Source: SVQP01 sp045587385
GTDB lineage: Bacteria > Bacillota > Clostridia > Oscillospirales > CAG-272
Length of the DNA stretch: 17,460 nt
Reading direction: 5' to 3'
Assembly: GCA_045587385.1 (NCBI GenBank)
Contig: JAZNCE010000077.1
Location: 1 to 17,460 of the forward strand
The position numbers were made by a program, and so were the translations under genes. Shown here one piece after another: positions 14,679 through 17,460 of the stretch (position 1 is the stretch's first letter; every line of letters starts with the position of its first letter). The notes under the pieces were generated by a model that searched no databases, was not told the origin of the DNA, and saw only the letters and a program-made list of their open reading frames with translations.

Positions 14679-15170
14679 ATGAAGAAATTTGCCCGTCCAA
14701 TCTTGTGGACAATCTTTTTAATTTATTGCTTTGTACTCGTGTACGTTCTATTCCTCAGCAGAGGAACGAGAGACGGATTCACGTTTGCTGAATATATGCG
14801 GCGATTTACAAATTTTATTCCGTTCAAGACGATCGTTGAATATGTGCAGAGATATATAGACGGATACAGAAATCTGTCTGTTCTTAATTTGCTCGGCAAT
14901 CTTGCTTTGTTCGTGCCGATGGGAATGGCACTGCCTTGCCTTTCAAAGAGGCTCAATCGCTTTTGGAAGGTAACGCTTACCGTTCTTGGTATGGTGGTTT
15001 TGGTCGAGATAGCTCAGGGGTTAATGCGCGTCGGAAGTATCGACATAGACGATGTAATATTCAACGTTGTTGGTGCTATGGTAGGATACGGAATTATAGC
15101 GATACCTTTTATCAAGACAATATTAGTAAAGATCAATTTTATATCGGATAGAGGAGCGCTCCAAGCATAG
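14679..15170 (+). CDS. VanZ-like family membrane protein
   Basis: This 163-aa protein has membrane helices at about 8-27, 66-86, 97-116 and 128-146. Signature features of the VanZ domain are visible: NFIPFKTI (45-52), NLLGNLALFVPMGMALP (70-86) and EIAQGL...SIDIDDVIFNVVGAMVGY (110-137). VanZ proteins lower teicoplanin binding in some contexts, but most family members in clostridial genomes have no link to glycopeptide resistance, and no van genes lie here, so resistance is not implied. Ribosome site GGGAAG is close to the ATG, 32 bases after the NYN gene stop. The unit likely reads on from the NYN gene, as no terminator is seen. Confidence 0.87.
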   Translation: MKKFARPILWTIFLIYCFVLVYVLFLSRGTRDGFTFAEYMRRFTNFIPFKTIVEYVQRYIDGYRNLSVLNLLGNLALFVPMGMALPCLSKRLNRFWKVTLTVLGMVVLVEIAQGLMRVGSIDIDDVIFNVVGAMVGYGIIAIPFIKTILVKINFISDRGALQA

Positions 15171-15186
15171 GGATCGCAGAGAAGGA

Positions 15187-15489
15187 ATGGACGTTTTAAG
15201 CTATAACATTGTAATCAAGACACCGATCGGTTATCGTGTCGGGAATATTTCGTTGGATATAATCGAAAACAGGATTAGTGGGACTATCGTTGCACCATTC
15301 TTTTCTCCTGACTTTTCGGGTATACTACATGATGACGGTTCCTTATCGCTATCGCTGACTGTGAATGATGAAAAAGGACAGTATGAGTATGCGGCGACCG
15401 GACGTATCAGCGCACATGCAATACATCTCTCCGTACCCGTTCGGGAATTCTCTTATGAGATCGACGGGACGGCGCAAAGAAACCGATAA
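15187..15489 (+). CDS. Unknown 100-aa beta-rich protein
   Basis: The ATG at 15187 has GAGAAGGA very close upstream, so initiation may be weak; the frame is open further upstream but no better start is visible. The product is almost wholly beta strand (YNIVIKTPIGYRVGNISLDI, RISGTIVAPF, FSGILHDDGSLSLSLTV, IHLSVPVREFSYEIDGTAQ), like a small calycin or sandwich domain. Strands of the form 'G.l...g.f.G.......' resemble proteins annotated only as hypothetical in gut Clostridia. It lies between a VanZ-like gene and a metallo-hydrolase. Function unknown. Confidence 0.65.
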   Translation: MDVLSYNIVIKTPIGYRVGNISLDIIENRISGTIVAPFFSPDFSGILHDDGSLSLSLTVNDEKGQYEYAATGRISAHAIHLSVPVREFSYEIDGTAQRNR

Positions 15490-15517
15490 TAACATTTTTT
15501 GAAAGGAAAGGTGACAT

Positions 15518-17119
15518 ATGAGAATTCAATTTATAGGTGCTGCACAGGAAGTTACAGGAAGCTGTACTCTACTTGAAGTCAATGACCGCCATTATTTAGT
15601 GGATTGCGGTATGGAGCAGGGAATTGACGTCTTTCAGAACGTCGCCTTGCCGATTCCCGCAAGTCAGGTGGATGCAGTGTTCCTGACACACGCGCATATT
15701 GACCATTCGGGAATGTTGCCAAGACTCTATAAGGACGGCTTCCGTGGTATCATATATGCAACAGAGGCAACGGTGAAGCTTGCTGACATAATGCTCAAGG
15801 ATAGCGCACATATCCAGATGAGCGAGGACGAGTGGAAGAACAGAAAGGCAGAGCGTTCTGGCGAGGAGAACCTTGCTCCAACCTATACGCTCGAAGATGC
15901 ACTTGGAGCGATCAAGCTCTTCCGTGGCGTAAAATATAACGATAGAATTACGGTATCCGCAGGCGTGGATATTCGCTTTACGGATATAGGACATCTGCTC
16001 GGCTCTGCGGCGATTGAAATATGGCTCAGAGAGGGAGACGCAGAAAAGAAGATCGTATTCAGCGGAGACGTTGGAAACACCGATCAGCCGATCATCAAGG
16101 ATCCTGCACCTGTTTTGGAAACGGATTATCTTGTTCTCGAATCCACCTACGGCAGCCGTAACCATGAGCGTCATAACGATACGATTGAAGTATTGGCAGA
16201 GCTTATTGAGAACACTTTGTCGCGCGGTGGGAACGTGGTAATTCCGTCCTTTGCAATCGGACGTACTCAAGAGCTGTTGTATGCCATCCGCGAGATCAAG
16301 CAAAGAGGACTTGTCAAGGATGTTGATTTCCCGGTCTACGTGGATAGTCCCTTGGCAATAGAAGCAACTGAGATATTCTCAAAGTGTGATCCGAGTTGCT
16401 TTGATGAAGAAACAAACAGATTGATCGAGCAGGGAATTGATCCCATCAAGTTCCCGAACCTTCGTCTATCCGTTACGGTCGAGGAGTCCAAGCGTATCAA
16501 CGAAACACCCGAGCCCAAGGTGATCTTGTCTGCCAGCGGTATGTGCGAGGCGGGCAGAATCCGTCATCACCTCAAACACAATCTGTGGAGACCGCAGAAT
16601 CTCATTTTGTTTGTAGGCTATCAGGCTGAGGGAACGCTTGGCAGGAACCTCATTGAAGGTGTCCAAAATGTGCGCCTGTTCGGTGAGGATATTGCTGTAA
16701 GAGCGCAGATCAAGTCGCTCAAGGGAACCAGCGGACACGCAGATCAAGCGGGACTTATTTCGTGGCTTGAAAGTTTTGAAAAGAAGCCTCGCACCGTATT
16801 CCTCAACCACGGTAACGAGGAATCAATAGCAGTCCTTGCCGATGAGCTGAAGGAGCGAGGATATGCCGTTGAAGCTCCGTACAGCGGAACAGAGTATGAC
16901 CTTGTAAAAGGCATTATGACCGCCTATACAGAAAAGAAGCGCGTGACAGCGGCAGATGTTGCAAAAGCACGCTCCAGAAAGAACAGCATTCACAGAGATC
17001 TTGTATCGCAGGCAGAAGCGCTTCTCGCTCTTGCAAAGCGTTGTGAGAGCCGTCCGAATAAGGAAAACGCTAAGTTTGCAGCACAGATCAGAGCATTGAT
17101 GGATAAGTGGGAGAGATAA
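15518..17119 (+). CDS. Metallo-beta-lactamase fold / beta-CASP RNase-like hydrolase
   Basis: The 533-aa protein starts behind GAAAGGAAAGGTGACAT. Metal-binding motifs are intact: THAHIDHSG (57-65; H58, H60, D62, H63), GHLLGSAA (158-165; H159) and SGDVGN (182-187; D184). The beta-CASP insert shows LESTYG (207-212, motif A region), FAIGRTQELLYAI (245-257), VYVDSPLA (273-280), ILSASGMCEAGRIRHHL (336-352, motif B) and LKGTSGHAD (401-409, motif C), then LNHG (429-432; H431). This set is that of RNA-processing beta-CASP enzymes of the YSH1/CPSF73-like bacterial group rather than DNA-repair members. A C-terminal helical extension (about 460-533) is typical. It probably cleaves RNA; no drug resistance is implied. 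Context shared with NYN (putative RNase) is notable but may be coincidence. Confidence 0.93.
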   Translation: MRIQFIGAAQEVTGSCTLLEVNDRHYLVDCGMEQGIDVFQNVALPIPASQVDAVFLTHAHIDHSGMLPRLYKDGFRGIIYATEATVKLADIMLKDSAHIQMSEDEWKNRKAERSGEENLAPTYTLEDALGAIKLFRGVKYNDRITVSAGVDIRFTDIGHLLGSAAIEIWLREGDAEKKIVFSGDVGNTDQPIIKDPAPVLETDYLVLESTYGSRNHERHNDTIEVLAELIENTLSRGGNVVIPSFAIGRTQELLYAIREIKQRGLVKDVDFPVYVDSPLAIEATEIFSKCDPSCFDEETNRLIEQGIDPIKFPNLRLSVTVEESKRINETPEPKVILSASGMCEAGRIRHHLKHNLWRPQNLILFVGYQAEGTLGRNLIEGVQNVRLFGEDIAVRAQIKSLKGTSGHADQAGLISWLESFEKKPRTVFLNHGNEESIAVLADELKERGYAVEAPYSGTEYDLVKGIMTAYTEKKRVTAADVAKARSRKNSIHRDLVSQAEALLALAKRCESRPNKENAKFAAQIRALMDKWER

Positions 17120-17122
17120 TAG

Positions 17123-17365
17123 ATGAGAAAGGAAAACATCCATAAGTTTTTGTATATTATATCTGTATTGTTGGTCGTAGGCTTTGCTATTGCCTTTGGC
17201 GCGGATGCCTATAAATACAATACCGGCGGTTATTTGGGTTCGGCACCCCTGTACGTTTACGCGCTCGTGGATGCCGTTGAGTACCTTCTGCCGAGCTTGG
17301 CGTTCTTCGTTGCTGGTCTGATCTGTAAGAAGAAATTTTCAAGCAAAAACTCAACTGCCGAATAG
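17123..17365 (+). CDS. Small two-helix membrane protein
   Basis: This 80-aa protein starts four bases after the previous stop, with GGGAGAG as ribosome site. It has membrane helices at about 8-26 (FLYIISVLLVVGFAIAFGA) and 42-67 (YVYALVDAVEYLLPSLAFFVAGLICKKK), with a lysine-rich cytoplasmic tail. I recall this protein as a conserved unknown of Clostridia found beside the gene type at 17375. Function unknown. Confidence 0.72.
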   Translation: MRKENIHKFLYIISVLLVVGFAIAFGADAYKYNTGGYLGSAPLYVYALVDAVEYLLPSLAFFVAGLICKKKFSSKNSTAE

Positions 17366-17374
17366 GAGAACGAT

Positions 17375-17460
17375 ATGGAAAACAAAACGATAGGAACAAT
17401 CATTTCCGTAAAAAAACAATGGTGGCTGAAGGTCAATACAAGTCGGATCGTAGCCATGTC
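17375..17460 (+). CDS. Conserved unknown protein, 5' part (cut by window end)
   Basis: ATG 17375 follows AGGAGAACGAT. Only 28 codons are visible, starting MENKTIGTIISVKKQWWLKVN. The 'IG-I-SVKKQWWLKVN' start is one I recall from a conserved family of about 100 residues in Clostridia, sometimes mislabelled as a sugar transporter permease. It pairs with the membrane protein at 17123. The rest lies outside the window. Confidence 0.55.
   Translation, partial: MENKTIGTIISVKKQWWLKVNTSRIVAM

Noticed and set aside
14679..15170. VanZ-like gene as evidence for glycopeptide resistance
   Set aside because: No other van genes are present, and most VanZ-like proteins of Clostridia are unrelated to resistance.
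15596..16303. 235-codon minus-strand ORF opposite the metallo-hydrolase
   Set aside because: It is a shadow of the beta-CASP gene; the + frame carries all family motifs.

Overview
The window looks like a stretch of a mobile or plasmid-like element in a low-to-moderate-GC Bacillota, most likely a gut-type Clostridia. The reasons are the near-universal AGGAG-type ribosome binding sites, the sigma-A promoters with TATAAT boxes, intrinsic terminators, and protein families common in clostridial conjugative elements and large phages (YqaJ nuclease, DUF7768-like, DUF4313-like, DUF3854/Toprim primase, VanZ, HTH_26). All recognisable genes lie on the + strand. No rRNA, tRNA, CRISPR array, integrase, transposase, relaxase or attachment site is visible, so the exact class of element (ICE, plasmid, phage) cannot be fixed from here.

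Region 1 (1-6417) is a DNA metabolism operon. It holds the 3' end of a YqaJ-type recombination exonuclease, a nucleoside 2-deoxyribosyltransferase-like protein, a RecD2-like helicase, a small unknown protein, a putative single-strand annealing protein with an ExoX-C-like tail, a zinc-finger/Toprim primase-like protein, a DUF4313-like protein and a 70-aa unknown. Genes overlap or are separated by only a few bases, apart from two strong hairpins that bracket the primase-like gene. The operon ends at an intrinsic terminator at 6470-6501. Nuclease, annealing protein, helicase and primase together suggest recombination-dependent replication or repair of the element.

Region 2 (6418-8776) starts with a perfect consensus promoter (TTGACA, 17 bp, TATAAT) embedded in an array of CATTGT motifs. 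It drives a small excisionase-like HTH protein and a PD-(D/E)XK nuclease-like protein, a pairing that resembles restriction or defence genes. A lipoprotein follows, with collagen-like triplets, BspA-type leucine-rich repeats and a remnant of a family 3 solute-binding protein.

Region 3 (8777-13226) is a markedly AT-richer cassette: a WYL-domain regulator, then two large proteins of unknown function (413 and 587 aa) almost abutting, then a 104-aa unknown. The order (WYL regulator first, unknown genes after it, deviant composition, defence-like neighbours) makes it the best candidate here for an undescribed system.

Region 4 (13227-13668) is a 442-base regulatory stretch. It contains a palindrome with a -10 box, a 29-codon small ORF, an intrinsic terminator and a good promoter. 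Region 5 (13669-17460) encodes an XRE-type regulator, a NYN-domain putative RNase, a VanZ-like membrane protein, an unknown 100-aa protein, a beta-CASP metallo-beta-lactamase RNase-like enzyme, a two-helix membrane protein and the start of another gene cut by the window edge.
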